From: Phoronis australis | Lineage: Eukaryota; Phoronida; Phoronidae | Reading direction: 5' to 3' | Assembly (NCBI GenBank): GCA_002633005.1 | Contig: NMRA01000638.1 | Location: 73,965 to 137,964 of the forward strand | Length of the DNA stretch: 64,000 nt | In this document: positions 44,901 through 57,530 of the stretch, piece by piece | How positions within the stretch are numbered: the first letter of the stretch is position 1 | How the letters are laid out: each line of letters opens with the position of its first letter | Made by a program: the position numbers and the translations under genes | Notes under the pieces: generated by a model | Database searches by the model: none | Seen by the model: only the letters and a program-made list of their open reading frames with translations | What the model was told of the DNA's origin: nothing

Positions 44901-45821
44901 CTCTTGATTTGGGAATGTAAATAGTTTTAGTTCCTCATCAAACAAACCAAGTGACATGGCTTTGTGTAGGCTTAGCTTATTATATGATAAATGTGACGTC
45001 ATTTGTGAGCTTCCATTGGCTACCGCAATGTCTTTATCACCAACACTATTTGTCGGGTTATTGTTTACTGTTTTCACTACCATCTTTCTTTCAACAAGTT
45101 GCTCCGACACAACTTCCTTTTTAATAATAGTTTCACAAAAAAAATCACGACTACGTCCTACATTACTTGTCATCTTGGGTAGCTTATTTACATCTCCCAC
45201 ATTGCTTGGCACCAAGACATCGTCTGAAGCTGATCGAGTATAATGATTGACACCAGCCTCATTATTCGAATCACCAACTCCTGATTCAACAGCTGTCTTC
45301 AAATTTAATTCCTCACCATTTTTATTATCGTTTATTTCAGAAATTCCTTTACGGAAAGGTACCATTCTGTTGTTGAGTTTGTCACAGTTCATAACAGTGC
45401 CGCTATCAAAGACACCATCATCCAATGCATTCGTCAATGTCGTTTTAGTACCTGTGTTGGGATCTGTGAATGAGTGACTGTCTGCCTCGTACAGATCTCC
45501 ACTTACAATATTCACTAGAGGGACCTGCAGTGGTGAATCAGAAATTAGTATTTCGTTAGAGTTTCTGCTAAGCAACAATGCTGTACTCGTGCTGTTCTCA
45601 TCTCTGGTGATGTCTATGACTCCAGCTGATGTCGTGGTGCTCTTAGTTGTCGGTTTTCTAATACTACTGGTTAGTGAAGGCCGTTGCTGGGATGATGATG
45701 AACTTGTCAGAGCTGCTGGTTGGGTCTTTGCCAGGGCGGAATCTGTGAAAACTTGGTTAGTTTCATCAGCTGGTAAGGTAGGACGTGCATGCTCGGACTC
45801 ACTGCGTACACCGTGCACAAC
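41961..45821 (-). CDS. MACF1/DST: Spectraplakin exon 5: giant plakin-repeat exon (1,287 codons)
   Basis: 3,861 nt uninterrupted, phase 0-0. The acceptor is tttgctttctcag|GTTGTGCACGG and the donor GTGAAG|gtaaat. Residues ~1-275 are low-complexity and Ser/Thr-rich with a few degenerate repeats. Residues ~280-1,215 contain about 35 plakin-repeat motifs of the form LxLxxAIxxGLxD..xGxxxDPxTG. A Ser-Pro minisatellite loop lies near residues 900-935. The tail (~1,215-1,287) is non-repetitive. Plakin repeats of plectin and desmoplakin bind intermediate filaments; in spectraplakins of animals without cytoplasmic filaments of that type their partner is less clear. The open frame extends upstream of the acceptor to an ATG at 45,905, which I treat as intronic. 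Confidence 0.5.
43022..43119 (-). repeat. In-frame 21-bp minisatellite encoding SPxxGRR-like units
   Basis: About four units of a 21-bp repeat (plus-strand core CATTGGTGACCTGCGACCTG). It encodes GTSPMTGQNSPVSGRRSPMA, then GRRSPAEG. The repeated Ser-Pro and Arg-Arg make a basic, potentially phosphorylatable loop between plakin repeats of exon 5. Confidence 0.5.
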
Positions 45822-46668
45822 CTGAGAAAGCAAACCCCTATGAAGCTGTTGGTCATTACTTCCCTTGACGGACATGTGACATCCGGCCACGAGAAGCAAG
45901 TCCAAGTTGCACTACTTGACTCGAAGCAGCCACGCCGAGAAATATTAATTCACAAAAAGAATTGACAAATGTTGGCGCCGAATCAAGTAATGTCTCCGAC
46001 AGAAGAAGTATTACTCGGAGACAATAGTCAAAAGCTGGGCGATCGCAAGCAAGCAATGGTTGTCCCTGTCAAGATAGTGTCCTAGTAAGCATAATGAAGT
46101 AAGACAACTATAAAATGTAATGAGTGAACAAGAAGGACAAGAAAATAGCCGGTAACAGTGTTTCCAAACGGATTCTACACCAAGCAACAGGGTCAAGGAA
46201 CATTACAGAAAAACTTTTCGTTTCTTATAGCAAGGTGATAAAGCCGAGTAAACAACAAACTGCAGCCCTGAAGACAATAAAATAGTTGGCAATAAGTAAT
46301 TAGAAGGGTATGTTATCATCAATGTGCAAACTATCGCTTACCATCGTAATTTATCACTTAAAAGTGAGAAGATAACCAAATAATTTTTCCTCATTAAAAC
46401 AAGACAAATGAAATTAATGTGAAAAACCTTTACAAATGAAATAATCAAACAAAATCATCAAAAGATAAAACATCATACAACTTGATCTGGAATGTAATAA
46501 AAATATTTTTAGGAGAAAAAGAAATTGAAGTAGAACTACCAAATACGTAGAGATAGTTATCTTTACAACAGCGAAGAGCCTTTTAACACGGGACAACACT
46601 TTAACAACAGTTAAAGCGACAGGTCAGCTTTACAAGAACAAGCAAGCAAGGGGTTATAGCAGTCTTAC
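45822..46668 (-). other. Intron 4 (847 nt)
   Basis: A short GT-AG intron that separates the two giant plakin-repeat exons. AT-rich; nothing else recognised. Confidence 0.5.
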
Positions 46669-49600
46669 CCGTTGAAGAATGTCTTCTTGACTTTGAGAAG
46701 CACTTTGCACGCTACTCGCATTAGACACAGCATCTGTATTGTCAACAGCAACCAAGCCATTTGCCATAGCCTCTTGTAGTGTGAAACGATCGCCGCTAAC
46801 TGAGTCAAGAACTGTGCTATCATTGCTAATGAAGACGCCTGGTCGAGTAAGGTAGCCCCCATGAGACACCATCTGGTGGTGGCTGGTGGTATTACTGCTG
46901 GAAGTGTGAGCAGATGATTGGGAATAGCTTGCCGTTATTGCTCCTCGAGAAACGGTTAGCGATGGAGCAAATTCCCGAGAAGCTGTCATCTGCTTTTGCA
47001 TTATGTTAGCAGGGACCTGTAGGACAGGGGCAATGGTAATAGCTGGAGCAACTTCCTGTTGAAACACCATCTGCTTCTGTATGGTGTTAGTGGGGAACTG
47101 TGAGACAGGGGCAATGCTTACACCTGGCTGCAAAAAGCCAGACTGTAGTGCTTCAGTAAACGTAAGAACCTGACCAGACTTAGGAGAGGTGAAGGTACCA
47201 TCGACAGCATTAAAAAGGCCACTCTGCATGGCTTGCACAACTGTCAAGGGCTGCCCCTGATTCATAGCCACTGCTTGGTTTCTTTTTCCCTTCTGAAATG
47301 GTAACGGGGTAACAAGACCTTGCAGAATGGCCTGATCCAAAGTCATTCTTTCATTGTTGCTTGGGTTTATGAACATGCCAGATGGAACATCAACTAGTTG
47401 TCTGATCAAGGCTTCCTCAAATGACAGGCCTCTTCCAGGTTCAGACAACAACAACATGCCGATCTTTACTGCATCAGAAATTGACAGTCTGCGACCTGTC
47501 TGAGGATCAATGAACTTCCGTGATTGCAAGTCCAACAGATTACGTTCCAAAGCAACAGGAAACGTGATAGGTACTCTCTTAGTACTGATCTGAGATATCT
47601 GCGAGTGCAAAGAGTCAGTGGAGACAAACTTCACAGCATGCTTCTGCATGCTAGGTTTCAGTGTCTGTGCCCTAACTGGTTGCAAGGATATGAACTCCGG
47701 CAGTGGAGGTCGCTGAGCAGCAAGAGTAGAGGTTTTGTACGCAGTCTTGGGTGCAATCAGACCTCTTTGAAGTGCTTGGCTGATAGTGAGCACTTCACCA
47801 GTTCGCCGATTGTTGAATTTTCCAGATGGATCAATGTAACCAGATATTACAGCTTCGGTGAATGATATTGACATGGGTGTTGACCTGGTAGCAATAAACT
47901 TTTTGCCGCTCTCATCCACTAAGTAGCCACGCTTCACAGCTTCGTCAATGGACATCACTTCACCTGATGTGGGGTGAATGTACTGTGCATTACGTACACT
48001 AATCAAACCTTTCTTCACAGCATCAGAGAAAGTAATCTGGTTGAAGTTTAGGTCATCCGTTGGACCAATCTTTACCAGACCTTTCTGTACAGCGCTGCCA
48101 ATGGGGATCTTGAGATCAGTACGAGGATCTACATAGTTCTTACGTCCCCTGTCCAGGTATCCATGTCTCAGTGCGACAGCCACTGGAAGTTCTTCGCCAG
48201 TGCGTGGGTCTACCACTGCTCGTATAGAGAATGACTTGCAGTCCAAAGTCGCTGGCAAGGTACCACCAACGGCAACTGTTTTATCACTTTCTTCAAGGAG
48301 AACAAAGCCCTGGCGGACAGCCTCGTGAATAGGTATCTTCTGGTCTGTTTTGTGATTAATGTAGTTGGCTCTTCCACGGTCCAAGAATCCATGCCGTATG
48401 GCATCTGCGGTTGAGATGTACTCACCAGTGCTAGGATCCAACACAGACTTAATGGAGAATGAGGCGATCTCTTGTGTAATAGGAGCTGTCTCTGGAATCT
48501 GTTCAGCCTTTATGAGGCCTTTCTTGATGGCGTTGTCCATGCTCCATGTCTCCATAGAGTCTACATTGACATAGTCGCCTTCTTCATTTATAATGCCTCT
48601 CTTCACAGCCTCTTCCACACTGAGTTCCTGTCCAGTGTTGAGATCTTTAACAGATTTCACGGCGAAGGCAATGGTTTCCTCAAACTCCATGGCATCATTA
48701 GTCTTCGGTGGCAGTTTTGGAGGGCGTTCTGGTGCCTGTTCAGACTTCACTGTTGAGCCTTTGGCATTGAGAAGTTTTCTGTCAATGGCTTGTTGAACTG
48801 TGAGGAACTGACCACTTGGAGCATGATAGAACTTTGACAGGCCCCGATCCAAAATGCCACGATTAATTGCTTCCTCAACAGGCACAGTTTCACCAGTTCT
48901 CTCGTCAACAGCACTGGTGATTGTGAAAGATTTAGTCTGGAAGAAAACAGATTTTGATTTCACCTCCCTATCCATTTTCTGGGCTGGTACAGTGCCATCA
49001 GTGATAATGAGGCCTCTTTCTACAGCTGTTGGTATAGACATTCTTTCTCCAGTGTCCAAGTCCGTGTACGTTCCCATGGAGAAATTGAGAATGCCACTAA
49101 GAATAGCGTCAGTTACAGTGACGCTCTCGTGTGTGCATGTATTAGTCACTGACACAATGTTGAATGACACGGGAGGTTCATCAGATCTAGTCTCGTCAGC
49201 TTTGAGATATCCCAGTTCTATAGCTTCAGCAAAAGACAACACCTTACCATTATGAGGATCAATGAACTGGGCATTTGCCAAGTTCAGAATTCCTCTTTCC
49301 ACAGCTTGAGTAGGAGTGAGTTCTTCACCTGTGCTAGGATCAATAACAAACTTGATGTGGAACGTGCGTGGCTTCCTGACAACTCTACTTCTTGAGCCCT
49401 TTTCAGTAAGCCTGGTCTTTACACGTTCTTCTGTAGTCCGGTCAATACTCATAATGTGCCCTTGGATCAACCCCAGTTCAACCGCCTCACTGATAGGAAT
49501 GTCATCGACTGCTAATGGATTGACGTACATCTTTTTGTCCAAGTCTAAGACTCCTTTGCTTAATGCTTCCTCGTATGAGATTGGTTGCTGTGTGCGAGGA

Positions 49601-52600
49601 TTAATGACACTGTCCACATCCATTTTTTTTATTTCTTTGACAGTGGTTACCTTGTTCTGAACTTCCTTTTTCTCCACAAAAGGTACCAAGCCCTTTTTAA
49701 CTGCTTCATTAAATGTCTTTTTAGTTCCTGTAACCGGACTAATGTAGTGGCCAGCTCGATCCAGTAACCTCTTATCAAAGGCTTGTTGCAGAGAGTAAAC
49801 TCTTTTTGTGGCTGGATCAACAAACTCAACAGAATTAGGATTCAAGAGAAGATTTTCCACTGCCTCTTGCATGTATACAACATCACCAGTCTTAAGAACT
49901 GTGAATTTTCCAGCCCTGGTATCAAGAAGGCCTCTTTCAATTGCCTCTTGAAATGGCATACCTCTATTCTTCATATCAACAGTGGATTCAAATTCCTGCA
50001 AGGTGGTAAATTCTATTATATTGGGCTTGCTTGACTTTGATGCTGTTGATTTTGTAGTAGAAATGGGTGTGCTTGTTCTGGTGATCTCTATCCGATTCTG
50101 AGGTAGATTGTAAGGCTTCTGACTGGGGCTGCGGCCAGCAGACACCGATTCAGGTGGAAGTGAAGGCCAGGAGACAACCTTTTCCGGTGACATGGACCTC
50201 AGCCGTTCTCTGATGGTGCGCAGTTCATTCTCTGTCGCAGTAACATATCCTTCCTCGATGGCAAGATGGATGGGCAGTTCAACACCAGTCAACTCATCAG
50301 TGAAGGTTCTTTTCTGGACATTGACCAAATGTTTGTCAAGGGCTTCCTGGAAAGATAACGGAGGACGCTTTTCAAAAGCATCTACCAAAGAGTCCATAAG
50401 ATCTTCTAAAGGTAATATGGCATTTTCTTGCTCGTTCTCCATAGGTTGGTCCATTGGTTTCTTCACGTCTAGCAAATAAATGTTCTTCTCAGTTGGAATA
50501 AAACCTTGGAAAGTTGCATCAGACAAAGGCATAGTTTCTCTGGTATTTCTATTGAAGAGCTCACCACTTCTAGGATTCAATATGCCAGATTGTATAGCAT
50601 GTTCAAGAGAGATTGGTTGTCGAGTAGCAGGATCAATTACAACAGACGCAAGAGGGTCTAATGTTTTAGTCCTGATAGCATCTTCTATTGTGAGCAGTTT
50701 ACCAGTTTCTGGATCTTTCACATTAGCCAAAGGAACAATGACCTGGCCCTCTCTGAGAAGCTGATTGAGAGTGACTGGTGCCTTTACTTCTTTTACTGAT
50801 GGAAGACGTTCCTGATGATCTGGCCGAGTTATGGTTGTGGACTGCTCAAACGAACGCATAGCACTAGAAGACGTTTCACCCATAGGTGTGACCGTCTTAG
50901 AAAGGGAAGTAGTAACAGTTTTGGGGATAACTTGGATTGTATCTGCTGCAAGGTCAGGCAAGGTTGTTGTCGAGTCAATACTTTCAGTTGTACTATCATT
51001 CAGCGCAGGCGCTCTGAAGAGACTGGGCCGAAGTCGAGAGTCCACTGAGTCCTGCGGGGCACCCCTCACAGTTTGACTCGTGACTTTCTTTGCATTGTTG
51101 ACGTCACTTTCTTCAATCTCCGACACAGTCTCCACCATTGGGGCAATCTGTTCCATACCAGCTTGCATCAACAGTGGTTTCGATTTTTCGTTCACAGCAA
51201 CTCTAGTATGGAACATTGTGGCTGAAATGTTTCCACCTTTACCAGCTGCATGCTTCAAGGCATCGCTTAAGGCAATTTCCGCCAATACCGGTGCACCAAC
51301 AACAGCCAACAGACCAGTTTTGGCAGCCATCTTTACAGTTACCTTTTGTCCAAAGTTTCTGTTAACCACAAAGCCTGTACTGGGATTCACAAGGTCCTTC
51401 TCTATGGCTTCTTTCAGTGGAATCTGTTTGTGCTGCTCAGCATCGTAAAACTGGATGTCCTCAGTCATCCCTTTTCTGATTGCTTCCTCCACTGGAATCA
51501 TAAAACCTGTGTTAGCATCCAAGATTTTAAGTGTTTCAATGGAGTAAGTACTCTTTATTAACTCACGTAATAGTGCATCTTCTAAAGACACAGTAGAAGT
51601 AGAAGCTCCACTCTCTGTGACCTCTACATAACCAGTTATTGAGTCAACCAACCCTTTAGAGAAGGCTTCGTCTAGAAAAACTTTCTCCCCAGTGCTTGTG
51701 TTAAGCACAGTTACAGATTTCCCGACAATATCGCTCCGTTTTACAGCATCAAACAAACTGCACTTGTTTTTACTTTCTGGATGAGTGAACTCCAGCGTAC
51801 TGACATTGAGTGCACCACTTTTGATAGCATCCTCAAAATTCAGTGCCAGAGGCATATTGCTCACTTTACTGTAACAATCTGGCAAGGCAATCTTGAAATC
51901 TTCAGCTCTTCCTTCAACAAGCTTGCCATTCACTAAATTTACAATGTTTTTTGCTATAGCTTCAGTCAGAGGGAACTTTGCACCAGTGGACAAATCTGTC
52001 ACAGCAGGCTTGTTGGCATCAATGAATCCTTGTCTCAAGGCCTCATTCAAACTGATTGTCTTTCCAGACACTGGATCGTGAAAGAAACCTGTTTTCGGAT
52101 TCATTAGACCAAGCTTGACGGCCTGTTCAAAAGAGTATGTCACGGTTGAGGAAGGTAACACTGGAACAAACTGTTGGGTCTGAACAGTCATTGTCATATT
52201 TTGATCTGGTTCTTTTGATAGAGGTGACAGTGGAAGAGAGTTAGTTGATGTCTGATCATGTATCTCTTTGTTCGGAGCATCTTTAGCTGGAATTAATTCG
52301 GACCGTTTCTTCAGCAAATTGGCAGCCTGGGCATCAACTACACCCTCACGAATTGCATCCAAAAGTGGCATGGATTCACCAGTGCTTTTTCTAGTAACAA
52401 CTCCATTTGACCAGTCAATGTCTAAGTCTTTCATTTCTTCCATTCGCTGAGACGTTAGTCTTGCCTTTTTCAGGATGTCTTCAGTAGACAGAGTTTCTTG
52501 CTCAGGAGTTAACACAGGCGTTGAGCCTTTTGATGGATTGACTAGGTTGCGAGTCATAGCCTCCTTCAAATTGAGAAGTTCTCCTGAATACAGGTTTTTG

Positions 52601-54183
52601 TAGATGGTCTCGTGTTCATCGATGATGCCGTACTCTTTAGCTTTATCCAGGGGGATTTCAGTGTGGAAGACTGGATGTATCACACTAACTATTTTCACTG
52701 GTGATTGTTTCGCTCCTGGCAAAGCATGTTCGCGGAAGATCTCTTCTCCACGTGTGGTACTGACCAGCTGGGCAGATATCAAACCCTCATTAAGTGCAAC
52801 TGGGATAGGTTTAGTTTCGCCGGTGCTAGGATTACAGTAGACGCCACGTTTCTGGTCAAGGATGCCATCATTAAGTGCATCTTCATACGAGACATCGTCA
52901 TTTGTGCGAGGATCAACAACAGTAGTGATCTCCCAGTGTCTTGTTTCTTCAACAATTTCTTCTGTTGTCATTTCAACATCAGTCTCTTCATCACCAATGT
53001 GCAGGCTACTTACACGTTTATCTCGTTGTTCACGTGCCATTCGCCCAGCCTGTGTGATCACCAACCCCTTCTCGATGGCGTCATTCAGATTCACTTTAGT
53101 CCCCGTATCAGGATTGACATAGAAGCCAGACATCTGATCAAGGATGCCCAACTGAATAGCATTGGACACGGACAATTTCTCCTTGGTGACTGGATGAATC
53201 ACACCACACACGGTCAATGTGGTTTGTTTCTCCATCGTAATGTGAGAGCCATCACCTTTCTCAGACACAGCAACATCAGATTCCTGCGCAATAACCAGCC
53301 CTTTCTGAATGGCTTCCACGAGCAGGATAGACTTTCCAGTCTTAGGGTTGACATACATGCCCTTTGCCTGGTCCAGGATGCCACGCCGTACAGCGTCGAT
53401 GATAGCAATATGTCGACCAGTGGTGGGATCTACCACACCTCCGACTGTAAACGTTTTTGTCTGCTGCACAAACTTCTCACCAACGGCTGACTGACCTGAC
53501 CCATCATCTACCAGTAACAAACCTTTCTTGACAGCGTCACTCAAGGAAACCATTTCACCAGTCTGAATGTTGAAGTAGATTCCTTTCTCAGTGTCAAAGA
53601 TTCCTTTCTGTATGGCCTCTTCTACAGAAACGTTTCTTCCCGTCTTAGGGTCCCTCACACTGTGTATATTGAGCTGCTCAACAGAAATACCCTGTGAAGG
53701 CTCAGTGCTCTTCACACCAGGTTTAATAAACTCCAATTCCCTAGTGACAATAATTCCCATCCTTATGCTTTTGTCCAATGAGAATCTTTCCCCAGACAAT
53801 CCAACAAAGTGCCCTGTGGGTTCCAAATGACCTTTTGTCATAGCCTCCAAAATCGTTGTTCTATTTTTCGTGCTGGGATCAACAAAAACTGCTGAGTCTG
53901 TATTCAACAGATCACTTGTAAGTGCTTCTTTCAAAGTAACGTTAGACCCTGTCTTTGGATTCTTGTAGAACCCAGTTTGCCCATTCAAGGCATGACTTTC
54001 AAGAGCATCCGCAATGGGAATACCAGGAGATGTTGAAGAAATTTTGCCTAGGAGTAGGCGCTTTGAATGAGACGCATTTGTTTCCTCCACACGTGTGGTG
54101 TGTGTTTCCTCAATAATTTCGCTTGTCCCTTGATCTAGGCTGGGTGTTGTCAAGCTCTGGGCTTCCATTATAGTCCTCGAAGC
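46669..54183 (-). CDS. MACF1/DST: Spectraplakin exon 4: giant plakin-repeat exon (2,505 codons)
   Basis: 7,515 nt without a stop, phase 0-0. The acceptor is gctatgtttcag|GCTTCGAGG and the donor CAACGG|gtaaga. I count about 62 plakin-repeat motifs (for example VSVEEAIQKGIFD, IAIIDAVRRGILD, LPVAVALRHGYLDRG). Spacing is ~38-40 residues, often paired into ~80-residue units that start with a VxxVxDPxTG element. Two non-repeat linkers interrupt the array: residues ~990-1,135 (acidic, then Ser/Thr-rich) and ~1,320-1,405 (with SPSQKP and Ser/Lys-rich stretches). The last ~155 residues are Gln/Ser-rich, with a 27-residue tandem duplication, before a final repeat FTLQEAMANGLV. One exon holding all these repeats matches the large plakin-repeat exon of b-type spectraplakin isoforms. 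Confidence 0.5.
46966..47125 (-). repeat. In-frame 81-bp tandem duplication in exon 4
   Basis: Two copies 81 nt apart encode IAPVSQFPTNTIQKQM.. and IAPVLQVPANIMQKQM... The frame is kept. They lie in the Gln/Ser-rich tail of the exon, outside the plakin fold. Confidence 0.5.
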
Positions 54184-54599
54184 CTGAAACATAGCAAGGA
54201 TTAACATACAGCAAAAGTTAAATTCAAACCAAAAAACAAAGCCTAAGGTTGTGAAATATCAATTTTTACCACTTATGACAATACGGAAAACTATGTACGA
54301 TAACACTTAAAAAGATCCAAATCAAAACTTCTTCTGACCGATTTTATAACAGCCTTTATCATCACCAATAAAATGCGCACACATAACTGTATTTAAAACT
54401 GAATTGTGCTGGCTTGAACCAATTGGTATATATTTTGCACAATTAATTTAGAATATATATTTGTAATTAAAACAATAATTTATCAACTGAAGTTTTCAGA
54501 TATAATCACATCCTTTGTCAACAGAAATAGAAATAGAAATAAAGTAAAATCAAACATGATATGACAAATGACATCTAATATTTGGTGTCATGAACATGA

Positions 54600-55850
54600 T
54601 AGATTGTTGCAGAAAAAAAGTAAATTAAGTATATAATTTGAGAAGTCTTTATGTTTAACAAATTGGGTTGAAGTGTTTCAAGTTTATCTATCCAAAGTTG
54701 TTCTCTTTTCAGTCTGTGAGGGGTACTGGGAGTTTTTCTATTATTTGAACAGAAAGATCTTGTAGATTACGGTTTTTGTAATTGAAATGATTACCTTTGG
54801 CATAAGAAATGTTTTTAGGTATTATGTTAAATCTGATTGCGAAATCGAGTTTGTAGATAATGTTGAGTTTGTCATACGTATTGGATGGAACAATTTCTAC
54901 ATGTTAATACAAGGTAAATGATATTGGTGGTGGTGCAGTCTGAATGTTTTATTTCGAAGTTTTCATTGGTTTGAGAAGACTGGAAGAAAGTACTGTCCTT
55001 GATAAAGTTACACATTATACATCTAAATTTGTTACATTGTGTGCTGCCAATAGGTTTGTCAGTTTGGTTGTTTTTGTCCATATTTGCTCTAACTGAATAA
55101 TTTTTTAGACTTTTCCATTTTCTCCATATTATAGGACGATGAGGAAATAGGTTTTTCATTTGAGGGAAAATATGCAGAGTGGAAAAATGTTTTCTGGCTA
55201 ATTCCGTTTCAGCATGGACTGAACATGGTTATGAAAGGTATTCTAAGTATTAGTATTGAGGTATTTCGTTTTAGTTCTTAAAGATTCATTTCTTGTGATT
55301 GAACGGACTTTGTCAAACTGTGTGTAAGATGTAAGGGGAAATGACCATGACGTCAGTAATAATGAGTTCTTTTAAAGGCAGTTTCTTCTGAACACATGTG
55401 ACGAATTCTAAGTGCAAGACTATATAGAAGGCTTTTCTTACAGTGAAAGGGATGACATGAGTGATATGACAGATATTAGTGTTTGTCAGTTTCTTTACAG
55501 AATAAGTCAAGTTTCTATTTTATCATTACTAAGGGTGACAGTTACATCTAAAAATGAGATTTTATTTTGAGAAATGTCATGAGTGAACTTTATAGTAGGG
55601 TGAAATTTGTTAATATTTTCTAAGAATACATGCAATTTTTGTAAGCCATGGGTCAAGATAATAAAAATGTCGTTGATGTATCTTAGCCAGAGAAGTTTCT
55701 TTCAGTGCAAGATTGGATAAAGTTGTTTTCAAGATTTCCCATAAAAAGGTTAACAAAAGTAGGGACAACTCTAGTGCACATAGCAGTGTCTAATATTTGG
55801 AGATGATGTTTATTATTGAAAGTGAACATCCGCTACCACAAGAAACTATA
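54600..55850 (-). pseudogene. Penelope-like element: RT motifs B and C, and GIY-YIG endonuclease (decayed)
   Basis: Minus-strand frames, with several shifts and stops, show a motif-B-like HHLQILDTAMCTRVVPTF, then LFMGNLE (about 55,760-55,850), RYIDDIFII-type motif C (around 55,680) and a FLDVTVTLSN segment. They end in a Cys-rich stretch (FRCIMCNF; IIYLVLTCRNCSIQYV, ~54,873-55,000) followed by GNHFNYKNRNLQDLSVQIIE. That is the linker and GIY-YIG module of Penelope-like retroelements. Inactive. Confidence 0.5.
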
Positions 55851-57530
55851 GGAACACTACATTTATCCACCCTCACTCTCATCAGGCTTTTATTGTGAGT
55901 CAGCATGCGTGAATAATTGGCTGATAAGCCACCTATGGATGACCAGTCCATAAAATGATAAATAACCAAGACCAGTTAAATAATGCTGCATGGAATAGTT
56001 AATACCTTCATGGCAATTTTGAAAGAGTGGGTATCTTCTGCTAGTCTTTCGCCGAAAGTGCTTTAAAAAACTTGGTTTACCGACCTCTGATTTTATGGAT
56101 TATGCAAACATTCAAATTCAAATTTGCAACGTTTTCATTTCCGCCATCATTATGCTATGGAAACAAATTTTGGCAACAATCCGTACAAGCAACAAAGAAT
56201 ATGTCATAGCATAACCTAGCCTTGGTGGAAAGCTGTACTCCGTTGTTAAATTACGATCGTTTTTCAAAAATTGTGCTGAAATCCCAAGGCGAAAACTTGC
56301 CAACTGATGCGTCGCTGAATCACGATCGTCGATAGGAAAACTTGAATTCCTGAATAAAAATACATTTTCGACTCAACAAATTACTTGAAATCCTTATGTT
56401 TTACAATTTTTTAAGTTCATGTGGAGTCCAGATTAATTGCAATAAAGTCCAAATCTGCGCAACATTGTACCCCATAACACAAGAAAAATCTCTGGATGAA
56501 CACACATGTTGTTGTCACGTGGCGTCTGTTTTGAAGTTCATCTGCGTATGAGAGTGAGTGAGCGAGCGCGTGCGGGTCATCGACGACAGACTTTCTTGTT
56601 ATAAAAGGCGAAGGATTATGCAAGAAAATGACGTTTATTAGATTGTTTGTCACCTAATAAACAGCTACAACGTGCAAGGTGAGTGCCGGTTACCTCACAG
56701 ATTTTGTGTGCACAGGCCGACGGTCGTTAGCTCTACCATGGAGTAAATCAATAGCCCTAGGCTCGATCTACACGTTGGGGACGAGGTGAACTACCCGGGC
56801 TGTGTGGTACCTATACTCAGCCAGCTCGCTATATCAAGACTATCATCAAAATCCAAATTCGTTTTATCGTGGCCCTGTCAATAATAACGGCATGCTAAAG
56901 TTTCTTAAAGTTCGTATTTCAGGAACATAAGGATCCCGTGTTTTGTATACATACGCGTACGCTGCAGATCACATCTCGGAAATTTCCGATTTGAGGGATG
57001 ACAATGAATGAGCAAAATGAAATTAAACAACGTCGTTTTACAGCTTGTAAGAGCTATAATAAACGTATTTTGAATATTGCAATGCATGTGTTCCAAAATC
57101 TAAATAACTTGGGTCCTATATTTTTGTATTCGTGCGCGCCAAATGAAAGTAATCGTGAGTGTTGCTGTGTTGCTAAATCTCTTATTCTGGGCAGATTTGA
57201 AAAATTCAAAGTTATACCAACATTTTTTTTTCTCTCCTCTTTTCAAATATTACACTTAAAACTACGCAAAACGCTCTCCATAAAAAGTATGGTCATTTAG
57301 GCTAGATTGTTATCAGCTGATCGTATCCGCATGAGCAAAGCCAATTATCCTCGCTTGTGACTCAATGAATAGAGCAGCTAGGCGGGATCCCTTTGATCGT
57401 GAGCTGAGAGCGACACAGCCAAGGTGGATAAATACGGTCTAGTTCAATCGGCCAAACCCCACAGTTTTCCCTGATCAGTGGGGTTTGACGTCATCTCGTT
57501 CAGTGGGAATGTTTATGGCATGAAGTGATT
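55850..57530. mobile_element. Unclassified insertion splitting the Penelope-like RT
   Basis: The RT sequence breaks off after motif A (57,530) and resumes at motif B (55,850), so the 1.7 kb between is inserted. Both ends carry TATTTATCCACC-like sequence in inverted orientation (about 55,859 and 57,420). A fragment homologous to the interior of the family-A TIR elements lies at about 56,230-56,580. No transposase recognised. Confidence 0.5.

Noticed and set aside
45822-45905. Met start (position 45,905) for an isoform beginning in exon 5
   Set aside because: A good pyrimidine tract and AG immediately precede 45,821 and the phase fits exon 4; the upstream residues look like translated intron.
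52705-53490. 261-residue plus-strand open frame
   Set aside because: It is antisense to exon 4, whose plakin-repeat reading frame is clearly the coding one; the plus-strand peptide has no recognisable domain.
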